The notes under the pieces are model-generated. The model made no database searches. It was given only the letters and a program-made list of their open reading frames with translations, and was not told the origin of the DNA. Source: Jacaranda mimosifolia (Eukaryota; Streptophyta; Magnoliopsida; Lamiales; Bignoniaceae). From it: a stretch of DNA of 64,000 nucleotides. Positions within the stretch are counted from its first letter, which is position 1. Every line of letters begins with the position of its first letter. Where the stretch lies: the NCBI GenBank assembly GCA_018894105.1, contig CM032117.1:40658501-40722500 (forward strand), given 5' to 3'. The position numbers were made by a program, and so were the translations under genes. Shown one piece after another: positions 18,931 to 32,039 of this stretch.

Positions 18931-19800
18931 TAGGGCGTCCCACATGAGTGGAGTAGCTCTTCTTCTCTTATTCATTTTGGTTAGGTTCATCATATTCTTC
19001 ATATGAATTTTACTAAAGTGGGGTTGTTTAGTTCCCCTTTTGATGTTACTATATGTTTACTGATTGTACTTAGCATATCTTACTTTTCAACTCATGGTTT
19101 TTGCTTATGTATGTATTCTTACTTCTTCATGTTTCCATGCATCACTTGATTTTGACTTTGTTTCTCCCTCTATTTCATTACAGGAAAGAAAATCAATTTT
19201 GCCAGGATCCACGTTTGCAGAATGGAAAGAGAAGCATATGAGAACCAAGTCGCAGAGCAACGTCATAAGGGGACGCCACCGAGTGAGCATTATTCAAGCC
19301 CCTCGAGCCAACAACTAAGTTAGATACATACTTAGCCAGCACTAACAGCGTGCGCGTCTGTCACGTATGAAGAGCTTGAAGTGTTGCCTTCCACACTTGC
19401 AAGGAAGCGCTCTTGTGGATCCACAACTTGTCCATAGACTGCTTATTTTTTTCATATTCATCGAGGGCAAGGACTTTTCTGTTATGGTTTGCGGTGGAGT
19501 TGTGGGGTAGACTCCCATTGGAATCCATCCATAAGTTTTAATCACTTCTTAAATATGTAATTAAACATAAATCCTAATTGATTAGATGCCAATTACAACA
19601 TTAACTAACAAAAGAAAGAATCAAGAGAGTGAAAAGGAAATAGGAGGAATATTTGCTATCATGCAATTGCAAATCAAATTTACATAAAAGAAGTTGTACC
19701 AAAATTCACATTACTCCTCTGGATACTCCATCAGATTGTTTGCAAATACTTCCTATGGCGTCTTCATTGTTCACACCTAGGTGGGAGTAGAGATTGGGGA
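18931..19800. other. Intergenic DNA after the gag-like remnant
   Basis: 19180-19320 and 19340-19545 have balanced composition and short open frames on both strands, possibly further retroelement remnants. No family recognised. Confidence 0.35.
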
Positions 19801-19809
19801 TTTATCAAA
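19801..19809. repeat. Left 9-bp target duplication of the 2.4-kb MULE
   Basis: tttatcaaa, identical to 22242-22250. Confidence 0.85.
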
Positions 19810-20718
19810 GGATTAAATATACTTTGCCCCTTTGAACTATTATAGAAGTCGCGAATACCCCCTAAACTATTAAATGTAACACAAATCCTCTTAATTTTAA
19901 CGACATTAAACGAAAAAGTGGAGCGAGATGATTCACAATGTGATATTTGCATATTTGTTTGATATTCCAAACATGTCCTTCACCTAATTATGCACTCACT
20001 TTTGATTATTTAGAAATGCATTTTAGCAAAAAGAAAAAAGGGGGTTTCAATAAAATTAAATAAAAATATATTAATATTATAAATTTTTAAATTTAAAATC
20101 TATTTACCTACATCCCAATTTTGGCAACCTACAAATTTTTGCTTGGACTGGTTTGGAATCTAAGATGTTCATACAAGTGCATGTTGTTTACACACATAAT
20201 TTATTCTTTAAAAATTACACAAATAATTTATTCTTGAAAAATTATTCACATAAAAATTTAAATTGTCGTTTATAAATTATATAAAATTATATTTCTATTT
20301 AAGTAGTTAAAATTTGAAGAATTATAAAAATTAAAATGAAAGTTTATATTTTCATTTAAGTTCATTGAAGAATAAAAAAATCTAATATTTTGTTTAAAAA
20401 GTATTATCATATAATTTTAATTAATTCATCAAATAATTCACTAAAAATTATTAATTATTATTCATTTAATATTTAATAATGCCTAAAATAACAATTTAAC
20501 AATTATTTTCCATAGGTATTTAAATAGTGTTTAACAATTCATTGATTTTTTATTTATAAATATTTTTATTTAGTCATTATTTCATGTATTATTTTTAACC
20601 TCATATTTTCAAAATTAAATCATATATATTTTAGTATTAATTATAATTTTTTAAAAATGTCAATCGATTATAATATTTACACATCAATTCCTTAGTATCA
20701 TATACCAATTATCATCAC

Positions 20719-20720
20719 AA

Positions 20721-20762
<42 letters not shown>

Positions 20763-20780
20763 TTGGGGGGGGGGGGGGGG
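20719..20780. repeat. (AT)n(AG)n(G)n compound microsatellite
   Basis: AT at 20719-20740, AG at 20741-20762, and a G run at 20765-20780, inside the 2.4-kb MULE. Confidence 0.9.
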
Positions 20781-21396
20781 CACACTTGCCCCAATCATCC
20801 AACTATAAATATATATTAGTAAATTATATAAAAAATTAATTTTTGAAAAAATTAAATAAATAATTAGGTATTATTTTTAAAAAGTTTAATTTTTTTTCAG
20901 TTAAGAAATATTATAATAAATAAAACTTATTTTTTTCATTCACAAAATTTATTTTATAAATTAATATAATCTTATTGTCCAAAAAAAATCATTTAATAAT
21001 CATGAAATTTATCGGATAATTGATAAATTTAAATTAATTTCAATTAATTTGGCTAAAGATTCATTTTGGACTTGTTAAATAACATATTAATTAGTTTATA
21101 AAATAAGTAACCTATTTAACATTATATTAATCTTCATTGAATATTATATTTATTCGTTTAACAAATCGTTTAAGATGTTTGAACTAAAATCATTCTAAAA
21201 ATACTATATAAATAAAGAGAAAATACTAAAAATTGATGATGGAAAATGCTGAAATTTGATTGCAAAATACATCACATACACATTAAGAACCTTATATTAG
21301 AGGTAGAGGGGTAATTGAGGGGTATCTCATCAGTTGGTATAAAGTCTTTGGAATGGCAAGAAGCTGCCACTTCAGCACCCTTTAATGAAAAGCCAG

Positions 21397-22130
21397 TGTT
21401 TTGAAAATGGGATCGGACTGGCCGGTTCGACTAGTCAGATTGGTGACCCGTGACCGGAGGCCAGTTTGATCCAATTGAGACCTAAAAATCGATGGTGGTC
21501 AAAATCGGTCAAAAATCGATTGAACCGATCAAAACTGGTCAAAATCGGACCTGTTCAACGATTTCAACTTTTTTTTAATTTTAATTTTTTTTAAAAGAAA
21601 AAGAGAAATTATGAGTTGAAAATGATGATTAAAAATTTTGGACATGTTATTTTTTGAAACATAAATTTATTTTCTTGAAATTTAATGAAGTGATAGTTAT
21701 ATGTGAATGTGAATGTTTATGTTTAATATGTTATTTTGTTTTGTTTAATCTCTCTTAAATTATGTTGAATATTTAGCGTAGAAGAATTTATTTTTACTTG
21801 TAGTTGAAGTATGAAATGAATGATTACTTAAATTAATTTGAAACAATATTTTTTATTTATTTATAGTTGACTAATTGTGAAATAGTATTATTTTCTATAA
21901 AAACATACTTAAAAATAAGTAAGTTGAAATTTTTTTGAAATAATATTCTTTCTATATCAATTGAAAGTTTTATTTTTTTTTGTAATATTAAAATATTATA
22001 TATATTTATAAAATTAAATATAATTATTACGTTATTATGGCGTCATACCGGTTCCACCAATGGTCGAACCGATTGAACCATTAATCAGTAACGTCATCGA
22101 TTCATTGTTCGGTCCGATTTTGAAAATATT
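21397..22130. mobile_element. Nested terminal-inverted-repeat element inside the 2.4-kb MULE
   Basis: The left end reads ttttgaaaatgggatcggac and is followed by GC-rich repeats of the type cggttcgac and gatcaaaactggtcaaaatcgg. The right end is the approximate reverse complement (ggtccgattttgaaaat) preceded by ggtcgaaccgattgaacc. The centre is AT-rich and non-coding. It resembles the common plant non-autonomous elements with CCGGTTCGAACCGG-rich subterminal sequence. No target duplication was made out, so the exact ends are uncertain. Confidence 0.55.
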
Positions 22131-22241
22131 GTGAAAAACATAACTACCGTTAAAATTAGGGGAGTTTATATTACATTTAATAGTTCAAGGGGCTATTTGC
22201 GACTTCTACAGTAGTTTAGGGGGGCAAAGAGTGTTTAACCC

Positions 22242-22250
22242 TTTATCAAA
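22242..22250. repeat. Right 9-bp target duplication of the 2.4-kb MULE
   Basis: tttatcaaa, identical to 19801-19809. Confidence 0.85.
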
Positions 22251-22629
22251 TTGGTCACGTATGGATGAAGATATTAGGATTTTTGTCGTTTAAAAAAATT
22301 CCATAAAATATGATTCCTTGAAAGTTGGATATGATGGCCTTTACGTAAGGATTATATTGCCCCACTTTAATATTCTCTTTCAAATTTTCTTTTCTATGAA
22401 AAAGATTAGCAAGAATTAAACATAATGAAATTGTAGACTATAAACTAATAACTAGTTGTGAAATTAACATTTTTTTATAAATAACACTTGCACTTATTTA
22501 AAAGGGCAATTCATATGAGTAAAATATAATCATACTTCTCCATAAAAATATCCTTTTTTGTATTATTATTTTTTATTATTTTTACACACGAACACACATT
22601 TATTTTTATTATATTAAGATTTGTTACTA

Positions 22630-22895
22630 GGGCCCATTTGTTTTCATTTTTAAACTCTATTTTCATATTTTCTACTATTTGAAAATTGAAATACATAACT
22701 TTTTACATATTTTCACCCTATATATTTTTATTTTCACTCTCAAAATACATTATGCAATAACCTATATATCTTTTCTCAATAATTTATATATCTTATATCT
22801 CTATTATCAATATTTATATCTCTTCTCCACCTACAACCTACTAAATTCAATATAATCATTACTCTTTTAATAATCTATCCAAATGCAAATTTATT
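22630..22895. mobile_element. MITE copy C, left part (split by the MULE)
   Basis: Begins gggcccatttgttttcattt and runs in register with the MITEs at 12405 and 40688 (aataatttatatatctt, tctccacctacaacctacta, aatctatccaaatgcaaatt). It breaks off at 22895 and continues at 34687. Confidence 0.8.
22888..22895. repeat. Left target-site duplication of the 11.8-kb MULE
   Basis: aatttatt, repeated at 34679-34686 on the other side of the insertion. The preceding base differs (a on the left, g on the right), so a 9-bp duplication with one mutation fits equally well. Confidence 0.75.
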
Positions 22896-23290
22896 GGGGC
22901 ACTTATTTAAAAGTACTAAAAGCACTTTCCCATTTTTTGATCAGTCCCCACTTGATTTTGTTTAGAATAAGCTACCTAGTTTTGTTAAAACTTTAGAGAT
23001 TACTCCCTACTCACTTGATTTGACAAAAATGCCCTTAAGTATAATATTTTTCACTCATTTTTTTTCACTTATTCATCATCCACACAAGCAAACAGTAAAC
23101 CCTAGCATATGTACTTTCATTATCAGAAATAGAAAACGCATCAAGCTCCACGGCGGGAACGAGAATAATCTTCAGAGCCAAAAACCACCAACCTGACATC
23201 TGCATTGTCTTTTTCTCTTTTTATTTTCATCATTTTTGGGTTTCTTCTTCTTCTTCTCAGTTGTTCTGAGTTTCTTGAATTTTTCCAACA

Positions 23291-26200
23291 ATGTAAACCA
23301 GTAGTGAAGCAGAAGTGTTCAACCAAGTGTTGGGGAGTTGTCGCTACAAAGATGAGCTCCATATAATGTCAATTAAGGATGATATGACTTTCATGGACAT
23401 GTACATTAATCTCGCAAGAAAATGGAGTGAAATCATCGTCAAGCTCTTCAGTTTGCAATACATAGCTCCACATCAAAGATTGTACGTGACTTTGACTGAT
23501 GACGACGATGTCATGAATATGGTCTTACTGTATTTGAAATTGAAGATGAACATTGTTGACATCCAGGTAAACCGAAAGGATGAATCAAGTAGCAATGCAA
23601 AGAAAAGCAGTGATGTTTTAAGGTAATACTTCTACAGAATCTAAATTGTACTGTAGTTTGTAAATTTTTGTACTTGAAGTGTTTCAAATTGTACTCTGTT
23701 TATTTAAAAATCTTTTTCTACTTGGAGCATTCTACATTATACTTCACTACAAATAAAATTGTACTTCATCTCACAAAAATTGTACTTTATTATGTAAGTT
23801 TTATACTTCAAGTGTTATATTAATGGATTATCCAAAATCGTACTGCAATTGCTAAAGTTTTATACTTTAGGAGTTCCGAAATTGTAATTCACTTTATCTA
23901 AAATTGTACTTTTGTTTCTGAAACTATACTTCATTTTATACATCATTTTACCTAAACTTGTACTCTATTCATTGAAGTTCTATACTTCAAGCGTTCTAAA
24001 ATTGTACTTCATTTTATGTAAACTTGTACTTGAATTATCTGAATCTATTATTTAAGTTTTCTACTAATAGATTATCCAAAATCGTACTGCAATTGTTAAG
24101 GATTTATACTTCAAGTGTTCCAAAATTGTACTTCTTTTTTCTAAAATTATACTTCATTTTACCTAAACATGTACTCTATTCATTGAAATTCTATACTTCA
24201 GGTATTCTGAAATTGTACTTCATTTAATCTAAAATTGTACTTCAGTTATTTGAATATATTATTTAATGAAGCATTCTGCTAATGGATTATCCAAAAGTTG
24301 TACCGCAATTGCTAAGGTTTTATACTTCATGTGTTTTGAAATTGTACTTCATTATATCTAAACTTATACTTCACTTATTTGAATCTATTATTTCTGAAAT
24401 TGTACTACTTTTTATATAAAATTGTACTTTTATTTTCTGAAATTATACTTCATTGTACCTAAACATATACTCTATTCATTGAAGTTATATACTACATGTG
24501 TTCTGAAATTGTACTTCATTTAATCAAAACTTGTACTTCAGTTATTTGAATATATTATTTAAGCTTCAAGTGTTCTACTACTGGATTATCCAAAAATTGT
24601 ACTGCAATTGCTAAGATTTTATACTTCAGGAGTTCTGAACTTCACTTTATTTAAAATTGTACTACAATTGCTAAGATTTTATACTTCATGTATTCTGAAA
24701 TTGTACTTCATTATATCTAAATTTGTACTTCAATTATCTGAATATATTATTTCTGAAATTGTACTTCTTTATATATAAAATTGTACTTCTGTTTTATGAA
24801 ATTATACTTCATTTTACCTAAACTTTTACTCTATTCATTGAAGTTCTATACTTTAGGTGTTCTGAAATTGTACTTCATTTTATCTAAATTTGTACTTCAG
24901 TTATCTGAATATATTATTTAAGCTTCAAGTGTTCCGCTGATGGATTATACAAAATTTTACTCCAATTGCTAAGTTTTATACTTCAGGAGTTCTGAAATTG
25001 TACTTCACTTTATCTAAAATTGTATTGCAATTGCTAAGTTTTATACTTCATAATTTTTGAAATTGTACTTCATTATATCTAAATTTGTACTTCAATTATT
25101 TGAATATATTATTTCTAAAATTGTACTTCTTTATATATAAAATTGTACTTCTATTTTATGAAATTATACTTCATTTTATCTAAATCTGTACTTTATTCAT
25201 TGAAGTTCTATACTTCAGGTGTTCTGAAATTGTACTTATATTATTTAAACTTCGAGTGTTTACTAATTTATTGTCTAAAAATTGTACTACAATTGCTAAG
25301 ATTTTATACTTTAGGAGTTCTAAAATTGTACACCAGTTTATCTAAAATTGTATTGCAATTGTTAAAGTTTTATACTTCAATAGTTCTGAAATTGTAATTC
25401 ACTTTAACTAAAATTGTACTACAATTGCTAAGGTTTTATACTTCATGTGTTCTGAAATTGTACTCCATTTTATCTAAACTTGTACTTCAATTATTTGAAT
25501 CTATTATTTTAGTTTTATACTTAAAGTGTTCTACTAATGGACTATCTAAAATCATACTGCAATTGCTAAGGTTTTATACTTCATGAGTTCTAAAATTGTC
25601 CTTCACTTATCCAAAATCGTACTGCAATTGCTAAGATTTTATACTTCAAGTGTTCTGACATTTTTTACTTCATTTTATCTAAATTTGTACTTCAATTATC
25701 TGAATCTAAACTTCTTTTATACTTTATGTGTTCTGAAATTGTACTTCTTTTTTATATAAAATTGTATTTATATTTTCTGAAATTATACTTTATTTTATCA
25801 AAACATGTACTCTATTCATTGAAGTTCTATACTTTAGGTGTTCTGAAATTGTGCTTCATTTTGTTTAAACTTGTACTTAAGTTATCTGAACCTATTATTT
25901 AAAGCTTCAAGTGTTCTACTAATGGATTATTCAAAAATTGTACTGCAATTGCTAAGTTTTTATATCTCAGGAGTTCTAAAATTGTATTTCTCTTTATTTA
26001 AAATTATACTGCAATTGCTAATATTTTATACTTCAGGTGTTCCAAAATTGTATTTTATTTTGTTTAAACTTGTACTTCAATTATTTGAAACTATTATTTA
26101 AGTTTTATACGTTAGGTGTTATACTAATGGATTATCCAAAATCGTACTGCAATTGTTCTGAAACTGTACTTTTATTTTTTGAAATTATACTTCATTTTAC

Positions 26201-28560
26201 CTAAACATGTACTCTATTTATTGAAGTTCTATACTTCAGGAGTTCTGAAATTGTACTTCATTTTATCTAAACTTGTACTTCAGTTATCCGAATCTATTAT
26301 TTAAGCTTCAGGTGTTCTACTAATTGATTATCCAAAAATTGTACTGCTATTGCTAAGGTTTTATACCTCTGGAGTTCTGAAATTGTACTTCACTTTATCT
26401 AAAATTATATTTAATCTTTTACGTAAAATTGTACTACATTATTTAAGTTTTATAAAGTTCTATTAATTTTTATACTTCATTTTAGCTAAAGTTCTATACT
26501 TCAAGTGCTTCACTAATTGATTATCCAAAATTGTACTACAATTGTTAGCATTTTATACTTTTATCGTTTCTGAAATTGTACTTCATATATTTGAAATTAT
26601 ACTACCATGCTGAATTGTTGAATTATCCTACATATTTTACTTTATTTTATCTAAAATTGTACTTCATTTGTCAACCTTAAGGGATGCAGTCAGGAGAAAA
26701 TTGGTTCGACCAATGCATTGCACAATGAATTGGCTTTAATTAGCAACTCAATTGATGCATGGAGGAATTGCATATATGGAGAGGGTCAGAAATTCAAGGA
26801 TGCTCAGGAGTTCAAAATTATGCTTAAGAATTATGCGGTGTCTACTTTGCGGTCATTTAAATACAAGAAAAATGACAACAAAAAAGTCATAGCCGTTTGC
26901 AGTGATGAAAATTGCAAATGGAGAATCTATGCATCAATGCATGAGGCTGATAAATTATTTGGCATTCGAAAATGCAATCTAGAGCACACATGTGGTTAGG
27001 CTAATCTTCGGACAAGGGGACATCCTAAAGCCGATTCCACTTGGGTTGCTAACATAGTGAAGGATAAATTGAGATAAGAGCCATGTTATCGGCCCTCTAC
27101 CATATTGAAAGATATCCACAGAGAATACAGTGTGGAACTTAGGTACCATAAAGCATGGATGGGTAAGGAATTAGCTATGCATGATATCCATGGAGCTGAG
27201 AAGGGATCTTATGATAGGTTGATGTGGTATTGTGATGCTATGAAGAGGACAAATCCTGTAAGTATTGTAGACTGTGAGATAGACCCAATTAGTCGAAAAT
27301 TTTGTCGGCTATTTATATGTTTTAGTGCCTGCCTTATTGGTTTTCTCAGGGGATGCAGGCCGTTGATATTCTTAGACGGCACCCATATTAAAAATAAATA
27401 CAAAGGAAACTTACTCAATGCTGTCAATAAGGATGCTAATGATGACTTAATCACGCTAGCATATGCAGTTGTTGACTCTGAAAATAATATTAATTGGGAA
27501 TTGTTCTGCTTTAAGCTAAGAAGTGTCTTAGATTTTCAATAGCTGCCTGGCTTATCAAGGTTTACTTTCTTCTCCGATCGACATCCAGGTCTTCTTAAGG
27601 CCCTCCCATGATATTTCCCGGTAGCCACCATACATATTGCTTGAGACACTTAGTGGATAACTTTAAGGAATAAGTAAGAACTTTATCTTTACTTGTGAAA
27701 CAATTATGTGAAATAAACTATAATGCATAACATTTAGCACATTATTGATCTATTATTTTAAATCCAGGTATTAAGGAAGTACCCTATACATAACAAGAAA
27801 TATTGGTGTTCTGTTTTTATGAAAGCTGCATATGTGCCTACAAGGCAGGAGTATACACGACATATAGACAGCATCTTGGAGTCATTGCCGCTTTCCAGAG
27901 ACTTTATTATACAGTCTGACCCACAATGTTGGGCAAATTCCTTATTTAGTGGAGATCGATGGGGGGTAATAAATAATAATCAAGTAGAATGCTGGAATAA
28001 TTGGGTTAAACCAGTCCGATTTATGCCAGTTGCAGCCATGGTTGATCACATACGCATGCAAATAATGGTTATGATGCATGATTGACGAGAAGAATCTCTT
28101 AAGATGGTTGGTCAATTATGTCCCAAGCAAGAGAAGAAGTTGGCAATCAACAATATGCGTTCTCATAACTTAAAAGTTGTTATGTCTAGCGGTTGGAGCT
28201 TTGAGGTGATTGAGCAAGATAAATCATATGTTGTAGATTTACATAGTGGGGTTTGTTCATACAGAGCATGGCAAATTGATAAAATACCATGCAAACATGC
28301 TTGTGCTTGCATCGAGTCAAAGTCATTTTCACCGTTTGAATTAACCGATCAATACTACTGAGTTGAGATGTATCAACAAGCATACCAAGCAGTGATAAAC
28401 CCTATTCCTACGTATGATAGGCATGTGTTCCCTCTAGATGAGGATGGCGTCATTAATGCACCTGATTGCCAATCTCAGCCTGGGCGTAGAAGGACACAAA
28501 GGATTCCATTACAAATTGAGAAAACGTGTAATTAAAAGTAAAATGTGTGGTAGAACAAGG
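23291..28560 (+). pseudogene. MuDR-type MULE transposase pseudogene (PB1-like N-terminus, DDE, SWIM)
   Basis: Exon 1 (23291-23622) encodes a PB1-like domain (YKDELHIMSIKDD ... RLYVTLTDDDDV). Its start ATG at 23291 is followed at once by a TAA. A 3.07-kb intron (23623-26689) consists of repeat array 1. Exon 2 from 26690 has the Mutator DNA-binding region (from about 26760), then the MULE domain: first catalytic Asp in FLDGTHIKNKYKGNLL (codon 27374-27376), second in FSDRHPGLLKA (27576-27578), a SHHTYCLRH block (about 27616-27650) reached only after a frameshift, the probable Glu in NNNQVECWNN (27987-27989), and a SWIM finger CSYRAWQIDKIPCKH (about 28257-28302). A broken zinc knuckle follows at about 28535-28590. 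A further intron runs from about 27665 to 27768. Lesions: TAA at codon 2, TAG 26997, TAA 27075, TAG 27540, frameshift near 27609, TGA 28083, TGA 28359. No active protein can be made from this copy. Confidence 0.85.
23640..26660. repeat. Repeat array 1: 3-kb GTAC-core minisatellite-like intron
   Basis: About 3 kb of irregular tandem repeats that fill the first transposase intron. Recurring phrases are tctgaaattgtacttcattt, attgtactgcaattgctaag and ttttatacttcagg. A longer phrase, attatccaaaa, recurs every 200-360 bp (23829, 24071, 24286, 24584, 26131, 26326 among others), marking a loose higher-order unit. The plus strand repeatedly carries the core TRTACTNCA. Open frames here are translations of the repeat and not genes. 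Confidence 0.85.
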
Positions 28561-28589
28561 CGTAATTGTCGAACTTGCAAAGAATTAGT

Positions 28590-29165
28590 AAACTAGCTAA
28601 ATTTTGTACCTTGATATGAGAGATTTATACTTGATTTCTTAACAATTATACTTCACTTAGCCAATTATGTATTTGATTTAGCATGAATTTTGCATGTTGT
28701 CCAAGATATTAGTGATTTTGTACCTCAATCTGGGAGATCTATGCTTGATTTCTTGACAATTGTACTTCATTTACATGATATTGCACTCAAAACTGCGGTC
28801 CAGTTTCATTTTAACATAAGTGTACTTTTGTATTTCATTTCCCTCACATTGTACTCAAATTCAATGTCCAGTTTCAAATGAATTGAATTGTACTTCAACG
28901 TAACACTATTTATACTTTGTTAGTTCCAGGTTTGTACTTCATTTCCCTCATATTGTACTAAAATTCACTGCAAAATTTCAAATGAATTGAATTTTACTTC
29001 AACGCAACACCATTTATACTTTGTAAATTATGGGTTTGTACTCTGTTTCCCTGATATTGTACTCAATTTAACTACCAAATTTCAAATGAATTGAATTGTA
29101 CTTCAACACAACACCATTCATACTTTGTTAGTTTCAGGTTTTTACTTCATTTCCCTCATATTGAG
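28590..29165. repeat. Repeat array 2: GTAC-core repeats between the convergent genes
   Basis: Irregular repeats of about 110-120 bp with the phrases ttgtacttcatttccctca, aatgaattgaattgtacttc and aacaccatttatactttg. The core orientation matches array 1. It begins just past the end of the transposase gene and stops near the last recognisable piece of the minus-strand gene. Confidence 0.75.
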
Positions 29166-29749
29166 TTAAGTATATTTATAAACTCCACAAATTCTACATC
29201 CATAATATCCTGGATGTTGCGTTCCTCGAGTTAGTCTAATATATCTTCCTATGAAGTATAAAATAAATGGTTAGACTTATTGGAAATGTGAACTAAATTA
29301 AGTTAGGAAACTGCCACATATCTGCACTATTGTGGATGTAAACCACACCTTGTGGCGACTCTCGTCGCTAAAAGATGGACTACATAATATTGACATGTAG
29401 AAATCCACTATATCACCGGTAAGTTCTCATCCAAATAAGAGCTCACAAAAGTTTCTTCCATCTAGAAAGTGTCTTTTTCCCTTCCAGACAGTCACCCTAC
29501 ATAATTGTTAATTGTTTGTTCAGACACCAATTTATCTAAAAGAAAAATAATAAGCAAATTTTGTTACCTCAAATTATCTCTTCAGAGAAAGTTGCCGACG
29601 ACTTCTTGCTCTTCTTCTGGAATACTAGCACGACCTCTATAATCAGCCCTTTTCTATAGGGATCAGGCGATTCAATCTTTGAGATGGGTGGTTCATCTGC
29701 CTCCTGGATTGGGCCGCTGTCTTCTGTCTCATGGGATACAAAACATAGC

Positions 29750-30350
29750 ATATTAGGTACAAAGTATCAACTATTGAAGTACAAAATACCAGCACATTAA
29801 GTACAAATATCATGGAGTACAAAACATCAACACATTAAGTATATATATCTCCAACATAGAGATGTGCAGATATCACCAACATGTAGTACAAAATATTAGC
29901 ACATTAAGTACAGATATCTCCAACGTGGAGTACAAAATGTCATCACATTAAGTACAGATATCTACAACGTGGAGTACAAAAGATCACCATATTAAGCACA
30001 AATATCTCCAACATGGAGTACAAAAAATCAACACATTAATAACAAATATCTCCAACATGGAGTACAAAATATAGCACATCAAGTACATATATCTCCAACA
30101 TGGAGTACAAAAGATCAGCACATCAAGTACAAATATCACCAACATCGAGTACAAGATATATCACATTAAGTACAAATATCACAAACATGGAGTATAGGAT
30201 ATCATCAAATCAAGTACAGATATCTCCAACATGGAGTACAAAATATAGCACATTAAGTACAAATATCACCAATATGAAGATAAGATATCATCAATTAAGT
30301 ACATATATCAACCAATCAAGTATAAGATATCATTACATTTAGTACAAACA
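29750..30350. repeat. Repeat array 3: 30-45 bp GTAC-core repeats, opposite orientation
   Basis: Repeats of the type atctccaacatggagtacaa with cacattaagtacaaatatc. The core appears here as TGGAGTACA, the reverse complement of TGTACTCCA, so it is inverted relative to arrays 1, 2 and 4. The array lies between two coding blocks of the minus-strand Ulp1-like gene, so it is probably an intron. Confidence 0.8.
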
Positions 30351-32039
30351 GATAGTTTACAAATGAAATGCAAATAGTAAAAAATCAATAAATTTCAAAT
30401 GATTACAACACCTTCTTCTCTTCTTGTTCTTTATTTTTTTGTGCATGAGCACGAGGACGATAGGTCTTTGTCACTTGTCTTGCACGTTTGGCTAGTGCGG
30501 TGCTTAGGTGGTTGACAAAATCTGGAGATTTCCTTTTTGAATTCCTGTCAGCTTGATTACGCACATCTGTCACAATCGAGGACATGACATTTGCCACTTC
30601 AAGCTCAGATTCCTCGAACTCTACCACATGAATTGGTACATTAAGTTCTATTTGCAAAGGGATGGGGGAATCTGAAAGATCACGACGGTGTTTTGTTCGA
30701 CTTTTTCCATCCACCGTACCATCAGATTCATCCTCTTGTTTCTTTGCATCATCTACCAAATCATGTCCCCCCTCATGTAAATACTCACCAGGTTCTTGTT
30801 CATGCTCTCCCTGATCGGCTAGATGCTCGTCCTCACCCTGCTCATTCATTGGAATCGCATCGAATGATGCAATATTTTCTTTCAAAGTTTTAATTTCTTC
30901 ATCTTTCGCTTTAATAATTGCTTCATATATAGTATGATCACAAATATGGACTTCACTGATAGTAGTACTGGAAGCTTTTAATTTCTTGATCATAATTGCC
31001 AATTCAAACTCCTTTAGAGTAGGGTTGAGGGCTACAACCTATTACAATGAAAATAATTATCAAATTCAAATTATTATATAAAAAACTAATAATGAGTTAT
31101 TACAATTATTACCATATCTGTTGTAACTTGTTTCAATTTATTCTCTGCCTCCTCCACATTATTTGGGAGTTTGCTATCCTTCCACCGGTAAAAGCGTGGA
31201 AACTCAAACAAACTCTCTGGTGAATCCAGTGACGGGATGCATTCGTAAACCCACGTCTGTCATTCATAAATCAAAAAATTATACTCACTTAAATATAAAT
31301 ATAATCAATGTTATTAGAAAAATGAAGCAAACACTTGCCATCAAACCAACTGTGCACCCATCAATGTACTTCTTGGTTTTTTCTCCACCTCCTCCTAAAT
31401 GCTTCCTCATATATTGGACAAGAAAATTGTATGCAGCTATGCCTTATGCATACAGACCAACTCTAGACAAATTGTCCAAGTATGGTAGGAGAAATCGTGG
31501 AGTCCAATAATTAGATATTGGAAACAGAAAACAATTAAAAACAAAAAGTATGTACACCCTACAAAAATCATTCAAGTCCTCCTCACTATCCTTATATACA
31601 TACTCCTCAAACTTTTTTGCTATTTCAGATCTAGTTATATACTGCAGCTTTTTAGAAAAAGGCAGTCAAAGGTTGAAGACTTCATCTTCAATGTTATATC
31701 AACAGATTACCTCACATGCGGCAACCCTAAAACCATAGAAAATTCAGTTGCAGAAAAAGGAACCTCAAACCCCTCTGCAAAAAGAAATGACATCTTTTTT
31801 GGGTCAAACCTCCTAAGTATAGCTTCAAGACAAATGAAGCTTGAATTTAACTTAGGCATATCTATGTATATATAGAAAGGGGTCTTCTTTAATGCATCAA
31901 AATGTTTTGACCCCATCTTGGACTTCACAAGCTCTAATTTACTCTAAAAATATTAGAGGGAGCAACAAGAGCAGACCTCATAATGTCTTCGCTTTGCTGC
32001 AATCAGATAAAGAAAAATTAGTATATAAACAAATTATAA

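Larger units (their letters stand above)
19810..22241. mobile_element. 2.4-kb non-autonomous Mutator-like element with 9-bp target duplication
   Basis: Terminal inverted repeats of about 105 bp: left 19810-19915 (ggattaaatatactttgccc, gaactattatagaagtcgcg, ctaaactattaaatgtaac) and right about 22138-22241, its reverse complement with scattered changes. The flanks carry an exact 9-bp direct repeat, tttatcaaa, at 19801-19809 and 22242-22250, which is the Mutator hallmark. The interior is AT-rich, has no recognised gene, and contains a composite AT/AG/G microsatellite and another inserted element at about 21397-22130. Confidence 0.85.

Noticed and set aside
24024..26101. Several 67-84 codon open frames rich in Leu, Tyr and Lys
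   Set aside because: They are translations of repeat array 1, with no independent support.
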